A stretch of DNA of 64,000 nt from the IMG/VR virus record IMGVR_UViG_3300042402_003577, positions 1-64,000 of that record; one strand, written 5' to 3'. Below are positions 41,906-50,973 of the stretch, piece after piece. Under the pieces are notes generated by a model. It searched no databases. It saw nothing but the letters and a program-made list of their open reading frames with translations, and had not been told where the DNA came from. The first letter of the stretch is position 1, and every line of letters begins with the position of its first letter. The position numbers were made by a program, and so were the translations under genes. Origin of the DNA: a virus.

Positions 41906-43687
41906 TTAAAAAGTATAACTACTAGCATCAACTACTTTTGGAATTGCAGTAACTAAAGGTGCATATATTACTGAATTAAAATTTGAATTAAGTGCTGGAC
42001 TTGCACCTGTATTTAAAAAAGTACCAGAATCTATCCAAAATTGTGTACCATTAACAGAAGTTCTAATGCCTGTTGATACATTATTTAAATCAAAAGTGCA
42101 ACCAGCAAAAGTAGAAGTATTGCCATTGTCTTCCCAGATATAAATTCTTTGTGAAGATGGATTTGCTAAAGCATAAGTTGTATTAAATATAAAAGTACAA
42201 TTTTCAAAATTACCAACTCCATTATTCCAACTCTCTATTACCCTATTAGCTTCTATACTTACTTGATATAATGTAACTTTACTTGATACATTATAAACGC
42301 CAAGTGAAGGAGTATTATAATTATAAGATGTAACTTTACCACCAGTCATTTTAAAATTACTTGCACCTGTAATACAAAAATATTTATTAATATATTCAGA
42401 GTTATTATTTTGATTTACAATATTAACATTAGAATTGGCTGTAAGATTAAAAGCTGTTTGAAAGCCTTCAATACAATTTGTACTGACATTATAAAGATTT
42501 TGTACATAAAGAGTACTTTGTTCAACTAAAAAAGCAGTACTTTGTGGTCCCCCAGAATTTCCATTTCTTATAGGAGTGTTAATTATGGTACCAGTACTAT
42601 TTCCTGTTAAAACAAACAAAGCTAAAGCACTAGGATTTGTAAAATCAACAGAACTTTCTGCTAAATATAAACTTGAATCTCTTCCTATAAAAAAATATCT
42701 ATTTACTGTATATGAGCCCCCTGATATAGTAATATTTCCTTGTCTTTCAGCATAAAATACAGGAGAGTTATTTACTGTATTTGAATCTACAAATATACAA
42801 TTATTTAATTGTAAACTAGCTCCTTGTGCTGCAACAAATAATGTTGATGAACTAGAATTGTTAGTTATTTTGACATTTGTTAAAGCAGCATGTGCTCCTG
42901 TAGCATATAATCCTATTATAGGAACATTATTTTCAGAAGCCAAAGTTAAATTACTAAAAGAAATAAATCCTGCTGAAAAACCATGTACTCCTTCTCCAGC
43001 GGACCCTTTAAGTATAACATTATCTTTAACCCCTGACAAAGACTCTACATATAATACATTTTTGTCAAGCAATAATGTATCAAATTCATATTGAGAATTT
43101 AAAATATATGTACCATTCTCTAATCTTAAAGTAATATTAGAATCATCAAAATGATATTTTGATAATTCAGCTAAAGCAGTGTTAATATTATTAAAAGGAG
43201 CAGTTTGACTTGCCCCGATAGTTATAGTAGCACTTCCTTGCCAAACAGGTTGTTTATCACTTATTAGTTCTTCTAAATCAGTATACCAGCATTTAATAGT
43301 ATTCCAAATATTATTTAGAGCGACAGTTAAAGAGGATCCTGTAGCAACAATGGTTGCAGTATTATCACAGTTTCTTATATTTGCCCCATCATATTCTACT
43401 GTAGTAGTAGTTGGAGTGGCAGCACATTTAACAGTATCCCAAAGTTGAGATAAGAAAGTGTTAAAGTTAGTTCCTCTAAATATATAATCATTGTCTGCAC
43501 AATCTTTTAGATTGTCTCCTGTATATATTAAACAGTTAGTAGATTGTAATCCACAAGGACATTCTTCTGTAAATTGTTCAGTAGCACAAGTGCAAGTAGT
43601 TGTACAATTGCAAGTAGGAGTTACTTGAGTACAACTTTGGCACTGGGAACAACTTGAGCAATTACAGTTTGGATAATTATTACACAT
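41906..43687 (-). CDS. Beta-helix fibre with Cys-rich N-terminus (593 aa)
   Basis: A 593-aa protein. The first ~51 residues hold 13 Cys in patterns such as CNCSSCSQCQSC and CNCTTTCTC, a dense disulfide or metal-binding anchor. Residues about 60-140 contain two short repeats of the type Y-x-G-x-N-[IL]-x-x-C-x-[DN]. From about 165 to 560 the pattern of short strands, Asn and Ser turns (ITLRLENGTYILNSQ, FISFSNLTLASEN, LQLNNCIFVDSN) indicates a right-handed parallel beta-helix like pectate-lyase-type tailspikes. It may bind or cut a surface polysaccharide. Catalytic residues cannot be assigned. Confidence 0.7.
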   Translation of the reverse strand: MCNNYPNCNCSSCSQCQSCTQVTPTCNCTTTCTCATEQFTEECPCGLQSTNCLIYTGDNLKDCADNDYIFRGTNFNTFLSQLWDTVKCAATPTTTTVEYDGANIRNCDNTATIVATGSSLTVALNNIWNTIKCWYTDLEELISDKQPVWQGSATITIGASQTAPFNNINTALAELSKYHFDDSNITLRLENGTYILNSQYEFDTLLLDKNVLYVESLSGVKDNVILKGSAGEGVHGFSAGFISFSNLTLASENNVPIIGLYATGAHAALTNVKITNNSSSSTLFVAAQGASLQLNNCIFVDSNTVNNSPVFYAERQGNITISGGSYTVNRYFFIGRDSSLYLAESSVDFTNPSALALFVLTGNSTGTIINTPIRNGNSGGPQSTAFLVEQSTLYVQNLYNVSTNCIEGFQTAFNLTANSNVNIVNQNNNSEYINKYFCITGASNFKMTGGKVTSYNYNTPSLGVYNVSSKVTLYQVSIEANRVIESWNNGVGNFENCTFIFNTTYALANPSSQRIYIWEDNGNTSTFAGCTFDLNNVSTGIRTSVNGTQFWIDSGTFLNTGASPALNSNFNSVIYAPLVTAIPKVVDASSYTF

Positions 43688-43714
43688 ATTATTATTATTT
43701 TTTATTATTATTTA

Positions 43715-44746
43715 TTATGAACAACCTAGCCACTGGATAGGAATAGCTTGTATATGAACAGGTTGGGTGTTTATGGATTGAACACTAGAATTTATAGTAC
43801 TTCCTGTAAATGACCCAGTACCATTACCTGTAAATGTATGAGAGTGTAATCCTGAAGATCCTATTAATTTGGAGGAAGTATGACAAGCACCACTTGCTAA
43901 ACCCTCTTGATCTATACCCGCATTTCCACCACAAAAATCATCATTACCGAAAGGAATACCGTCAGTACAATTTCCACAAAAATTATCCTCATCTGCATCA
44001 TTAAAAATCATTCTATGCTTATGATTACCCGCCTCATTTGTAGTACCTGTTACGGTAAAATTAGCATTGGTGGTAAAAGATACAGGTGGAATATTTTGAG
44101 CACCTAAAGTTACTGAATTATTACCACTAGGAGTTGTAATTGCACTAGGGCCATATTTTATAAAATTATTTAAAGCATTTATAGTTGTATATGTAACTCC
44201 TCCTATAGTATGAGATTGTCCATTAGCTATAGCCCATCCTGCTACAGGACCATTAGACAATCCTAATCCAGTAGGCCCAAAATCGGTAGGTAAACCAAAA
44301 TAAGGTAATATTGTTTTTGGAGGAACAAGCCCATTTACTTTAAAAGTTTTTAAACTAGGTGTTTCAGTTAAAGTAACTCTACTTGGATCACAAGCGGTAA
44401 CTGTAACAGGTTTTGTTAATGCTAAATTATTTACTTGATTTTGTAAAGTAGTTAATTGAGTATTTAATATTTGTAATTGAGTACAATAAGCAGACTCAGT
44501 ATCTAATATACTTTGTAATACTGTTAATAAAGAAGTTTTAGTTAAATTAATACAAGGACTATTTTCTACTAAACTTGACATATCTAATTGACTTTGTAGT
44601 AATCCAATACAATTATCAAACTTAGCAATTACAGATGTAAGCAACTCTCCATTAGTAATAGTATTACCATTACAAATAATTAAATCTGGACCTGAATATT
44701 GAATTAATCCAGTGTTACTTTCTAAAGGGTTACAATCTACACACAT
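43715..44746 (-). CDS. Tail collar / short-fibre protein, T4 gp12-like C-terminus
   Basis: A 343-aa protein. The N-terminus (MCVDCNP) and residues 40-115 are helical with Asn/Leu/Gln repeats, likely a coiled coil. From about 140 the phage tail-collar pattern appears: ILPYFG, GPVAGWAIANGQSHT, NNFIKYGP, SVTLGAQNIPPVSF, then GNHKHR and LHSHTF. The HxH pairs match the metal-binding His of T4 gp12-type receptor-binding tips, where three chains share bound metal. The terminal VHIQAIPIQWLGC closes the domain. It is likely a trimeric short fibre. A promoter (44765-44772) lies just upstream. Confidence 0.8.
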   Translation of the reverse strand: MCVDCNPLESNTGLIQYSGPDLIICNGNTITNGELLTSVIAKFDNCIGLLQSQLDMSSLVENSPCINLTKTSLLTVLQSILDTESAYCTQLQILNTQLTTLQNQVNNLALTKPVTVTACDPSRVTLTETPSLKTFKVNGLVPPKTILPYFGLPTDFGPTGLGLSNGPVAGWAIANGQSHTIGGVTYTTINALNNFIKYGPSAITTPSGNNSVTLGAQNIPPVSFTTNANFTVTGTTNEAGNHKHRMIFNDADEDNFCGNCTDGIPFGNDDFCGGNAGIDQEGLASGACHTSSKLIGSSGLHSHTFTGNGTGSFTGSTINSSVQSINTQPVHIQAIPIQWLGCS

Positions 44747-44764
44747 ATTGTTTTAATTAATTTA

Positions 44765-44772
44765 CAAACTTA
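44765..44772 (-). promoter_or_regulatory. Promoter element upstream of the collar gene (TAAGTTTG)
   Basis: The minus strand reads TAAGTTTG, a match to TAnnTTTG, 19 bases upstream of the ATG at 44746. It lies in one of the few intergenic gaps of the fibre region. No clear -33 element. Confidence 0.45.
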
Positions 44773-44790
44773 TAAATAAATTTTATCTTT

Positions 44791-45399
44791 TTAACTATTG
44801 TTTTCTATTAAATGAGTAATTGGTTTTAAGTTTAGACATTGCAAAGTAGAAAAAACCTCAAAAGGAACATATTCATAAGCAAAGGTTTCAGTATACAAAT
44901 AAGATTCATTAGAAAAGATTTCATTATTAATAGCATCATACTGGAAATTAAAAAATCCTAAATAGTTTGCTTTTTCTAATATTTCTAATACTTTTGCTAC
45001 ATCTGCTACAGTATTTATTTGACAATTTATCCATAAAGAATAAATATAAAACCCTTCTGTATTAGGTATTGGAGGTAATTCAAATCTAAATTCTTTTGAA
45101 GTGTCAACAGTTTTAGTAATTGTTTTCACTATTAACTCAACTTTATTACCAACAATTTTATTGAATCTTTTTATAGTTTTAACGGTACCCTCTTCATTGC
45201 TAGTACAACTAAAAAATAACTTACTCATTTCTGGTAAGTTAAAGTTATTTTCTAATAATTGCTTTATGTAAATTAACTTTTGTAGTTTATCCTTACAAAC
45301 TTTATATCCGTAAGTTTCTGATCTACAGAAAGATTGCACTAATTTTGAAATTTGAGCATCTAAATTACACAATAAATCTTTATAAGTACTTAATGTCAT
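44791..45399 (-). CDS. Fibre-region unknown protein (202 aa)
   Basis: I chose the ATG at 45399 (MTLSTYKDLLCNLD), which follows the upstream stop by eight bases and has the usual A/T leader; an in-frame ATG at 45423 would overlap the previous gene. The N-terminal 70 residues are helical (SYKDLLCNLDAQISKLVQ-type); the rest is beta-rich. No membrane segment. It forms a pair with the 188-aa gene and may be a structural protein or fibre assembly factor. Not recognised. Confidence 0.6.
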   Translation of the reverse strand: MTLSTYKDLLCNLDAQISKLVQSFCRSETYGYKVCKDKLQKLIYIKQLLENNFNLPEMSKLFFSCTSNEEGTVKTIKRFNKIVGNKVELIVKTITKTVDTSKEFRFELPPIPNTEGFYIYSLWINCQINTVADVAKVLEILEKANYLGFFNFQYDAINNEIFSNESYLYTETFAYEYVPFEVFSTLQCLNLKPITHLIENNS

Positions 45400-45407
45400 C
45401 TTTTTAT

Positions 45408-45974
45408 TTATTTGCAGCCACAATCAATGTTTAGCACCTCTAATTTGTATTGAAGGCATTCATATATTTCCGTGGCAGTTTCTTTTTTACAAAGACTGGC
45501 AGAAGATTTTAATCCTTCTCTATATAGTTTCAAAGTCTCAATATCTCTTGTTTCTTGTCTTAATTTACCTGTACAATCATTTTCATTGCAACATTTATTT
45601 TGTAAAAGATCTAAGGTTCTTTTATCAATAGTGCAGTCTAATTGGCATGTATTAAAATAGCAAAAAGTTTCGCTATTAGTTACAATAGGGCTATTAGGCT
45701 CTAATTGCTGCTCAACCACTAATTCTAAAGTATAATAGCCTTCTGCTATATCTTGTAAATATTTACTAAGATTAGTTTGTTGGCCTAGATTTTTAGCATT
45801 TAAAATAAGCTGGCCTTCAAAAGGAATTAATAATTTTATAGTTTCAGTTTGACCTGGAACTAATATATTAACATAGGTAGATACAATATTGCCTAATGTC
45901 AAATCGTACTCAGAAGTATTATTTACATAAATATACTTGCAACTATGCTGACTAAATTCTAAATTTAAATTCAT
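45408..45974 (-). CDS. Fibre-region Cys-rich unknown protein (188 aa)
   Basis: A 188-aa protein with a beta-sandwich-like first half (LTLGNIVSTYVNILVPGQTE, IPFEGQLILNAK, GYYTLELVVEQQ) and a helical second half with many Cys (CYFNTCQLDC, NKCCNENDC, NIDCGCK at the very end). This two-part arrangement suggests a folded head on a disulfide- or metal-stabilised helical stalk. It directly follows phoH by one base. Function unknown; it could be a tail or neck decoration. Confidence 0.6.
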   Translation of the reverse strand: MNLNLEFSQHSCKYIYVNNTSEYDLTLGNIVSTYVNILVPGQTETIKLLIPFEGQLILNAKNLGQQTNLSKYLQDIAEGYYTLELVVEQQLEPNSPIVTNSETFCYFNTCQLDCTIDKRTLDLLQNKCCNENDCTGKLRQETRDIETLKLYREGLKSSASLCKKETATEIYECLQYKLEVLNIDCGCK

Positions 45975-45975
45975 T

Positions 45976-46644
45976 TTATTTATTTTTGAAACTTTCGTAT
46001 AAGTTTAATATTTCTTCTACAATTGGATCTCTATGGTTAGTTTTTAAAACAATTTTACTAAATTTTTTCAACCCTTGTTCTTGTAAAAATTCTAAAAATT
46101 TTATTCCTGATGTTACTCCTTTACTTAAATCTATTTGATTAACGTCTCCACATAACATCATCTTGCTTCCTTTACCCAATCTCTCCATCACCATTTTTAC
46201 TTGGCTTTCAGTAGTATTTTGCACTTCATCCACTATAATTACAGCTTCACAAAATGTACTTCCCCTCATATACGCAAAAGGTTTTATTTGTATAGACCCT
46301 TCCTTTATCATGTTATCTATCTTATCTTTTTTATACAAAGCATAAAAATTTTGATAAATAGCTTGCACATAAGGATCTAATTTATCTTCTAACCCTCCTG
46401 GCAAAAAACCTAGTTTTTCTCCTGCTTCTAAAGCGGGCCTTGTTATTATAATGTGCTTAACTTGTTTCTTAAAAAACAAATCTAAGGCTACTTGACAAGA
46501 TACTAAAGTCTTTCCACTTCCTGCTTTTCCTGCAATATATGTTATACTATTTTCTAGTATAACAGATTTTGCTTGTTTTTGTTCCTCATTTAAACTAACT
46601 TGGAACCTTATATTTTTTTCTCTTTCATTTGCAAAGTCTGGCAT
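45976..46644 (-). CDS. phoH: PhoH-like ATPase
   Basis: A 222-aa P-loop ATPase of the PhoH family. Walker A is GKAGSGKT (39-46), the family motif RPALEAGEKLGFLPG is at 69-83, Walker B is VDE (138-140), and GDVNQ (166-170) is the sensor. The C-terminal THNRDP-type loop appears as KTNHRDP. Phage PhoH proteins are common and may act as RNA-linked ATPases or helicases; the precise role is debated. It lies oddly inside the fibre region. A partial promoter match (CATATTTG) is seen 20-30 bases upstream. Confidence 0.9.
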   Translation of the reverse strand: MPDFANEREKNIRFQVSLNEEQKQAKSVILENSITYIAGKAGSGKTLVSCQVALDLFFKKQVKHIIITRPALEAGEKLGFLPGGLEDKLDPYVQAIYQNFYALYKKDKIDNMIKEGSIQIKPFAYMRGSTFCEAVIIVDEVQNTTESQVKMVMERLGKGSKMMLCGDVNQIDLSKGVTSGIKFLEFLQEQGLKKFSKIVLKTNHRDPIVEEILNLYESFKNK

Positions 46645-46692
46645 AAATATAATTTAGATGTATTGCAAATATGAGAATTAATTTTGAGTTTA

Positions 46693-46980
46693 CTAAATAA
46701 AAGTTTGAGTTAATTCTCCGTTTAAATTATATATAACGTGTAATTTATTTTTATTTTCTGGTATATAAGTTGCAGAGATTAATTCAAATGTATTTTTTTT
46801 ATTTAAAGTTTTTTCAAAACTAGCAAATGCACTAGAAGCTGCTTTTTTATCTGCTGCTGAAGGAGTGCTTTCTACTCTTTCAATAGTAGTTTTAACTAAT
46901 TTAGTTTCTTCATTCTTAGTTTGAATGGCATTTGGAGTTATTTCTACCCAATTGTTATTTTTTAATTCTAAATATTTCAT
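46693..46980 (-). CDS. Small unknown protein in the fibre region (95 aa)
   Basis: A 95-aa protein. It starts with an Asn/Trp beta-hairpin (YLELKNNNWVEITP), then a charged helix with Ala/Ser (about 45-62), and a strand (LHVIYNLNGELTQTFI). It follows the NC-SFG beta-helix gene by four bases. It may be a fibre chaperone or cap. No family recognised. Confidence 0.55.
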   Translation of the reverse strand: MKYLELKNNNWVEITPNAIQTKNEETKLVKTTIERVESTPSAADKKAASSAFASFEKTLNKKNTFELISATYIPENKNKLHVIYNLNGELTQTFI

Positions 46981-46984
46981 GTTG

Positions 46985-48394
46985 TTATATATTATTTGTT
47001 GTTGAACCTAATCCATAATTAATAGGGTTGTTAGTTGCATCTGTACAATAAATAGCTGTACCTGGGCCTGCTGGATTCATACCTTTTGTATAAGCAGCAT
47101 ATCCACCCATTCCACTTTGTGAACCTCCTATCCATCCTCCAAGACCATTACATACACAATAGTAAAAAGTACCATTAGCAAAATTAGTACCAAAAGAGTT
47201 TTCATCAGCAACACAATTAAAATATTGTCCTCCTGCAATTAAACTAGGCCAACCTTGTAAACCTGCACCAAATGAATTTATTCCTGCTCTACAATTTTTA
47301 TAAGTACCATTTGCTTGGTCAGCACCAAAAGATTCTATACCTGCTGTACAATTTGTAAATACAACATCAGTTGCTACAATTCTAACTCCAAATGAAAAAT
47401 CTCCTGCTTTGCAATCCGTAAAAGTAGTACTATAAATTTCAGAAACTGTACCTATATCAGAAGTTTTTCCAAATGAATTTTCATTGGCTTTACAATTTCT
47501 AAACGTACAACCTTCAATATAAGTACCAAAAGAACCTTCTTCTGCAGTACAATTAATAAAATTACTGTTCATTAATGTAGAAATTCCATTTGTTCTTCCG
47601 AAAGAATAACTTGTAGCACTACAATTGGTTAATGTTGAAGAGTTAATACTATTATTAGTTCCAAAAGAATCTCCAGAGTTAGATTTACAATCGGTTAAAT
47701 TACAACCTAATAAATCATGATAACCAAAACTACTAAATCCTGCTGTACAATTTTTTAAGTCACAACTAGATAATGTATATCCAAATGACCAATCTTCTGC
47801 TGCACAATTTTCTAAAGTAGAAGCTGCTAAAATTTGTCCATTATCAGCATCTCCAAAAGAATATAATCCTCCTACACAATTTTTAAAATTACCTGCAACA
47901 TCTCCGCTTGTACTAGGATTAGAAAAGTTATAATCTCCACCAATTATATTTTCAAAATAATTATTACTATAAGCACTATTAATTGTAATAGCTTGACTAC
48001 CTAAGTTAAACCCTTTTATAATAATATCTGAAGAATCCACTATAATAGCAGTATTACTGCTAGAACAAGTTAAAAATACATCTGCATCTCCTGTTAGTGA
48101 AACTAAATCTATATAAGGAGTGTCCATTTCTAAAGAATCAAAAAAAGTATACTTTCCTGGAGCTACTAATACAGTCATTCTGTTAGTATCAGACAAAAGT
48201 TGCCCATTTGGAGTAACTGTTTTTGCAAAAGCTAATTTGTCTACTAATTCAGTACCATTACTAAGAGTATTCAAAAGATTACCATAAACTACTATATAAT
48301 TATTACCTTTTAGTTGATCTTTTGCTTCTAGTTTATCAATAACTGATACATATAAACTATTTCCTAAGTCTGAATTTGTTATTAATGTTGCCAT
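46985..48394 (-). CDS. Beta-helix fibre with NC-x-A-x-SFG repeats (469 aa)
   Basis: A 469-aa protein. The N-terminus (about 1-140) has a head/anchor domain with VVYGNLLNTLSNGTE and LVAPGKYTFFDSLEMD. From about 150 to 430 there are some 12 units built around NC[TKS]A-x-x-x-SFG, e.g. NCAAEDWSFG, DCKAGDFSFGV and NCTAGIESFG. The regularly placed Cys and Phe-Gly would stack as ladders inside a right-handed beta-helix. Units vary in length by a few residues. No catalytic site is obvious. A host-surface adhesin is likely. Confidence 0.7.
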   Translation of the reverse strand: MATLITNSDLGNSLYVSVIDKLEAKDQLKGNNYIVVYGNLLNTLSNGTELVDKLAFAKTVTPNGQLLSDTNRMTVLVAPGKYTFFDSLEMDTPYIDLVSLTGDADVFLTCSSSNTAIIVDSSDIIIKGFNLGSQAITINSAYSNNYFENIIGGDYNFSNPSTSGDVAGNFKNCVGGLYSFGDADNGQILAASTLENCAAEDWSFGYTLSSCDLKNCTAGFSSFGYHDLLGCNLTDCKSNSGDSFGTNNSINSSTLTNCSATSYSFGRTNGISTLMNSNFINCTAEEGSFGTYIEGCTFRNCKANENSFGKTSDIGTVSEIYSTTFTDCKAGDFSFGVRIVATDVVFTNCTAGIESFGADQANGTYKNCRAGINSFGAGLQGWPSLIAGGQYFNCVADENSFGTNFANGTFYYCVCNGLGGWIGGSQSGMGGYAAYTKGMNPAGPGTAIYCTDATNNPINYGLGSTTNNI

Positions 48395-48419
48395 TTTTTA
48401 TATTTTTATTTTATTATTA

Positions 48420-49013
48420 TTAATATCCCCACCCTAAAGTATTTCCTGCTAAATCAAATAGTTCCACTGTAGTTCCATTTGTGTTAGTAGGAAGTATATA
48501 TCCTATTAAGTTACCCGCTAAATCATTTAGCACAACTGTTGCTTCAGGACAAATAGTATTATTAGGAAATATGTATGCAATATGATTGCCTGCTAAGTCT
48601 AATAAATCAACTGTAGCATTTGCTAAATTACATCCACCACAAGACACTAATCCACAACAGATTAGCAAATTAGTTACTATTTTGTCAAAGTTCAAAGTTT
48701 CAATAGTAGCTTTTGGTCTAATTTGACCTCCATCTATCCACCATTGAAAATCAGTTGAATCTACACAAAGTGTAGTACCTGCTTTACAGTTATATATATC
48801 CAATATAAGCTTCGTAAGAGAAATAAATTTATTATTAGGTCTTTTATTAGATTTAATTATATATGCTTTCTTTAAATAGGTATTTGAAGTAGCATCACAA
48901 GTTAGACTATAGCAATTAAATATATCACATAATATATTGCTGAAACTGGTATAGCCTGCTAATTTAGCAGCCTTACCTTGTCCCTTAAAAATTGCTTCTG
49001 ATATTATGTACAT
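48420..49013 (-). CDS. Adhesin-locus paralogue 3 (197 aa)
   Basis: A 197-aa protein. Its first ~125 residues are homologous to those of the next two genes upstream: ISEAIFKGQ, a CDxFNC pair, GTTLC, WWIDGGQIRP and ETLNFDKI. The C-terminus instead carries three copies of VxLxDLAGNxIxYIxPxN: e.g. DLLDLAGNHIAYIFPN, LNDLAGNLIGYILPT and LFDLAGNTLGW. So a conserved anchor holds a variable end. Initiation is at ATG 49013, a little shorter than the paralogues. It is probably a virion-bound adhesin. Confidence 0.65.
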   Translation of the reverse strand: MYIISEAIFKGQGKAAKLAGYTSFSNILCDIFNCYSLTCDATSNTYLKKAYIIKSNKRPNNKFISLTKLILDIYNCKAGTTLCVDSTDFQWWIDGGQIRPKATIETLNFDKIVTNLLICCGLVSCGGCNLANATVDLLDLAGNHIAYIFPNNTICPEATVVLNDLAGNLIGYILPTNTNGTTVELFDLAGNTLGWGY

Positions 49014-49025
49014 GCAGTCTATTTA

Positions 49026-49841
49026 TTAAAAAGTAACAGTGTTTACATCTGCAGTTAAATCTGCCTGAACACCAGCACTAGGTTGGTCAGAAGTTTGTTG
49101 ACTTGAACTATTCCAAGTACCTTTTGGTAGAGTACCTTGTAAGAATAATCCCCCTAAAATATCTAATCCATCAGTGTTAAACTCTTGACCAGAAATATCT
49201 ATATAAGAAGTTTCTATAGGTAGAGTAGTTATTGAAAATAATTGAGGATTAGCTAAGAATGTAAAGTCTAGTATTTCTGCACCAGAAATAGATGCTGCAA
49301 GGTAATCTCCTTGTTTTGCAAAATTACTTACAACTGGAGTTCCATTACCCATAGCAACTAATAATGCTAGGAAATCAGCTTCACTTGCAACTCCTGCTGT
49401 TGGCCAACCTTCTGCGTATGCTCTAAAATTTAAAGGAGTACATGTATTAATAATACCACAACAATTTAAAACTTTTTCTATAATTGGTGTAAAATTAATA
49501 GTTTCTATAGTTTTTGCGGGTCTAATTACATCTGTAGTAATCCACCATTGAGCACTTCTTGACCCTGGACATAATGTTGTACCTGTAAAACAGTTATAAA
49601 CATCTAACACTAATTTGTTTAGAGATTGCCAATTAGCTCCTGGTTTTTTTCTTCCGTAAAGTAAAGAGGATTTTCTTAGAAAATAATCTGATTTGCTGGC
49701 AAGTAGTCCATTGCAACAAGTTATACCAAAACAAGAGAATATGTCTCCCATTAAGTCGGACATATTAACAAAAGCTCCTTGATTTACAAGTTTATGTTTT
49801 CCTTTATAAATTGTCTCTGAAATAATATTAATTCTTTTCAC
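49026..49841 (-). CDS. Adhesin-locus paralogue 2 (271 aa)
   Basis: A 271-aa protein that starts with GTG at 49841 (MKRINIISETIYKG). Its first ~130 residues closely match paralogue 1: NIISETIYKG, GAFVNMSDLM, RKKPGANW, AGTTLC-type (TGTTLCPG), WWITTDVIRP and TINFTPII. The C-terminal half looks like a degenerate version of the leucine-rich repeat tail of paralogue 1 and closes with LTADVNTVTF. It probably shares the same virion attachment and has a different binding face. Confidence 0.7.
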   Translation of the reverse strand: MKRINIISETIYKGKHKLVNQGAFVNMSDLMGDIFSCFGITCCNGLLASKSDYFLRKSSLLYGRKKPGANWQSLNKLVLDVYNCFTGTTLCPGSRSAQWWITTDVIRPAKTIETINFTPIIEKVLNCCGIINTCTPLNFRAYAEGWPTAGVASEADFLALLVAMGNGTPVVSNFAKQGDYLAASISGAEILDFTFLANPQLFSITTLPIETSYIDISGQEFNTDGLDILGGLFLQGTLPKGTWNSSSQQTSDQPSAGVQADLTADVNTVTF

Positions 49842-49884
49842 GTTTTTATTTTTTTATTAAATTTTTTATTTTAATTATTTAATA

Positions 49885-50973
49885 TTAAGGAATTATTGTA
49901 CAGTTTTTAGTTAGCAATATAGCCTCTAAGTTTGTTCCTGTAACAGAATTCACATTTCCTGTTAAATTTACACTACAAGTTCCTGCAAAACTAGGTTGAG
50001 CATTTGCCCAAGGCTCACTAGCTGTATATCCTGCAGTAGTCATTTGGTTGCTGCTTAAAAATAAAAATTGCAACGAAACAGGCAACGCAATACTAGGATT
50101 AAAGTCTACTATTTGGTTAAAACTTAAATATAGTTCTATTAAACTACTAGGCAACGCAATGCTAGGGTTGAATGTTACTATTTGGTTGTTGGCTAAATAT
50201 AGTTCTTCCAACGAATTAGACAATGCAATACTAGGATTAAAAGTTGTTATTTGGTTAAAACTTAAATATAAACGTCTCAGCCCGTTTATAACTCCTATTT
50301 TCTCTACATTTACTATTGTGTTATAACTTAAATTAAACTTAGTAGCATCTGCTGTTAAATTACATTGGATTCTATCACCTGTTTTTACAAAATCTGTAAT
50401 AACAATGTTTGTGAAGTCATTTGCGCTAAAATTACCTAGACTATCATACCCGTTTGTTAACCATTGCTGAAAAGTAGCTTGATTTGTAACGGGATAAGGA
50501 TTAAGACTATTATCTAATAATATACTCCAATCCATAGTTAAATCAAAATTGTAAGGTGAACTTACAGGTGCACAACAATTTAATATCTCACAACAAGTGA
50601 GAACTTTAATTATTATATTTGTAAAATTAATTGTTTCAACAGTTTTTCTTGGTCTAATAACGTCTGTAGTTATCCACCACTGTTCTTTTTTACTAGGGCA
50701 TAATGTTGTTCCTGCACAACAATTATAGACATCTTTTACAATTTTCTCTAAAGAAGTCCAGTTAGCTCCTGGTTTTTTTCTACTATAAATCAATGCAGAC
50801 TTTCTTATAAAATAATCTGATTTTTGTAAATTATTGCCATTACACGCACAAGTTAGACCATTACAAGCGAATATATCATTTATAAGATCTGAAAAGTTAA
50901 TAAATGCCCCCTGATTGACAAGTTTTTGTTGTCCTTTATAGATAGTCTCTGAAATAATATTAATTCTTTTCAT
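49885..50973 (-). CDS. Adhesin-locus paralogue 1 with leucine-rich repeats (362 aa)
   Basis: A 362-aa protein. Residues 1-130 are the shared anchor (NIISETIYKGQQKLVNQGAF, SRKKPGANW, GTTLCPSKK, WWITTDVIRPRKT) with CC pairs. Residues about 140-225 carry a linker. From about 225 to 330 lie leucine-rich repeats of 23 residues: LYLSFNQITTFNPSIALS, LYLANNQIVTFNPSIALP and LYLSFNQIVDFNPSIALP. LRR surfaces bind proteins or glycans, so this end is a good candidate for receptor contact. A promoter (50995-51002) lies just upstream and begins the adhesin operon. Confidence 0.75.
   Translation of the reverse strand: MKRINIISETIYKGQQKLVNQGAFINFSDLINDIFACNGLTCACNGNNLQKSDYFIRKSALIYSRKKPGANWTSLEKIVKDVYNCCAGTTLCPSKKEQWWITTDVIRPRKTVETINFTNIIIKVLTCCEILNCCAPVSSPYNFDLTMDWSILLDNSLNPYPVTNQATFQQWLTNGYDSLGNFSANDFTNIVITDFVKTGDRIQCNLTADATKFNLSYNTIVNVEKIGVINGLRRLYLSFNQITTFNPSIALSNSLEELYLANNQIVTFNPSIALPSSLIELYLSFNQIVDFNPSIALPVSLQFLFLSSNQMTTAGYTASEPWANAQPSFAGTCSVNLTGNVNSVTGTNLEAILLTKNCTIIP
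50087..50293 (-). repeat. Three tandem 69-nt repeats encoding leucine-rich repeats
   Basis: Three units of exactly 69 nt (starting near 50087, 50156 and 50225) encode 23-residue leucine-rich repeats with FNPSIAL in each. The DNA copies are very similar (GCAATACTAGG/GCAATGCTAGG), so they are recent and could expand or contract by slippage or recombination. Confidence 0.8.
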
